In this document: in pieces, positions 62,643-64,000 of the stretch
How positions within the stretch are numbered: position 1 is the first letter of the stretch
Layout: each line of letters begins with the position of its first letter
Assembly (NCBI RefSeq): GCF_003672135.1
Contig: NC_039506.1
Coordinates: forward strand, 14,012,001 to 14,076,000
Origin: Ooceraea biroi
Taxonomy: Eukaryota > Arthropoda > Insecta > Hymenoptera > Formicidae
Length of the DNA stretch: 64,000 nucleotides
Direction of reading: 5' to 3'
Made by a program: the position numbers and the translations under genes
Notes under the pieces: model-generated
What the model was told of the DNA's origin: nothing
The model's input: the letters and a program-made list of their open reading frames with translations, nothing else
Database searches by the model: none

Positions 62643-64000
62643 CAAACGCATGCGGACGGGTGTTAGAGGTGTCGGGCTCCTTGCAGCTCGTTGAAAGCAG
62701 TGCGGCTTGCATTTGCATGTAAAGTTTTTCACGTGCGCACACACGTGCGAGCCACTGGATGGACGAAAGGGGCAGCGTGTCACGTATCGTTTGCGTAACT
62801 TTAAATTAACTTTAAATTACATACATTCTCCTCTGAAAGAAGATATTTCTCCACGCAATATCCAATTATTTGAGCGTTGTACCTTTATTGCCGCAAAGAG
62901 GAAGGCCGCACGCATAAAAAGTAGTTGGAGATTCAGTGTCTCGTTAAGCTAATTGGACGTTATACTCAGACACCACGACGCATTATTATTGACTCACACT
63001 GTTGCAAGCGTGCCTCGATGTATTCGTAAATTGCACTGTTTTCAGCGAGAAGCAAGTTATGTTCTCTGAAAAATTCATTTTTCTCTTTAAAACAAAGCTC
63101 GACGAGAAACAAATTTAATATTGCGAGTTTTAGCGGAACACAGGGGTCGATCAGTTCGCGATGCATTAATTTCGCTAAGAATCATAACACTTGGCGTTTA
63201 ATAGTGGCATTAACAGCACCCTCTCATTAATCTCGATTATCGCTCTGTACTTGGAATCAGTCCCGCGCGCCCTGCGACATTACGTACTCTCAAAACGCGC
63301 TTGCGGCACTCGCGCCGAGGGTAAATTATTCGGCGGAAATTTGCGCGGAGCGCACGCTCTCACTCCGTTCTAATTAAAATACTCGAGGATCAACGGGGAT
63401 TCGGAGGGATTAAGCAAAGCGCAAGGACACCCTCCGGAAGAGTCCCCTCGTTTGCGCGGCGCCGACTGCGGTCGTACGAAATATGATTGTCCTTGAAGTG
63501 GAGTTGTAGGTGAACGGGTGGTGTCTCATGCCCGACGCGGAGGGTGCAATACTCCGGCGCGATGCAATTAAATCGTGCGCGCATGCACAGGTGCACGGGC
63601 GGCGTGCATATTTCAGAGGCAACATATGTATGTGTGTGTGATGTGAGGTACGGGCGCGTACATGTGTGCATGTATGCGTGCTCCCGGATACGAGAAGACG
63701 CATCGACGTATCGAGCGGACACAATGCAGGCCATCGAGATCTAGCGACGTCGGACCGACGCCAGATCGATTCCGCCGACGACAACGGAGGGACAAGGAGG
63801 CGTCGTTCCTCGTCAATGGTACCGAAAATCGTCCGGACTGCGCCGAAGATTCCGTAGCCACCTACGTGGTTTCCTTTCTGTCGACGCACACCGCGCAGAC
63901 CACGTCAACCCCTCGACGCTCGATTGACGAGAGAGAGAGATGGTGCACGAGGCGAGTGCCGTTTCCCCCATTGACAGAAAATCGTTAACGACGCGCGGCG
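62643..64000. other. no feature recognised
   Basis: Mixed AT- and GC-rich DNA downstream of the inverted duplication, becoming GC-rich after 63.3 kb, with short GT-type runs near 63.63 kb. Frames on both strands at 63.4-63.99 kb overlap each other and have no recognisable domain. Confidence 0.5.

Overview
The base composition, the abundance of CpG next to AT-rich stretches, spliceosomal introns, a mariner-type terminal repeat and the closest recognisable protein all point to an insect nuclear genome, most likely an ant or another hymenopteran. This is inference, because no species marker is present. Most open frames are chance frames. Coding sequence is confined to short exons with canonical splice sites and to a few GC-rich 5' exons.

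Plus strand, 9.96-15.08 kb: five consecutive exons of CASK (Camguk/Lin-2), the MAGUK scaffold with a CaM-kinase-like domain. They encode the C-lobe of the kinase domain from the activation-segment 'APE' motif, the calmodulin-binding helix, and the two L27 domains. Splice phases agree across all four junctions. The kinase N-lobe exons lie upstream of the window (I found none in bases 1-9960), and the PDZ-SH3-guanylate kinase exons lie downstream. The intron after the fifth exon therefore exceeds 48.9 kb if the gene continues on this strand.

That intron is not empty. It holds GC-rich, CpG-rich islands at about 18.4-19.6, 29.8-30.9 and 48.2-49.9 kb; a fourth at 13.3-14.0 kb lies one intron earlier. 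Three islands contain an ATG-started open frame running into a consensus 5' splice site in phase 0 (13,925; 30,245; 48,969). Phase 0 is also the phase of the last CASK exon's donor. The simplest model is a series of alternative promoters making short, kinase-less CASK forms with very different N-termini. The 211- and 279-residue N-termini are His/Pro/Arg-rich, and I do not recognise them. A textbook recursive splice site (zero-length exon) at 38,364 supports one very long plus-strand intron.

Right end, 61.04-62.64 kb: an imperfect inverted duplication of about 1.6 kb. Each arm carries a mirrored unit of promoter island, exon 1, an intron of about 180 bp and exon 2, with the splice sites conserved in both copies. 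The two units point away from each other. The genes they start are unidentified.

The rest is intronic or intergenic AT-rich DNA with microsatellites, an inverted repeat related to Penelope-type termini, a solo mariner terminal repeat, a purine tract, a tandem 75-bp duplication, several hairpins, and a striking triple E-box at 36.85 kb. No tRNA, rRNA or CRISPR was found.
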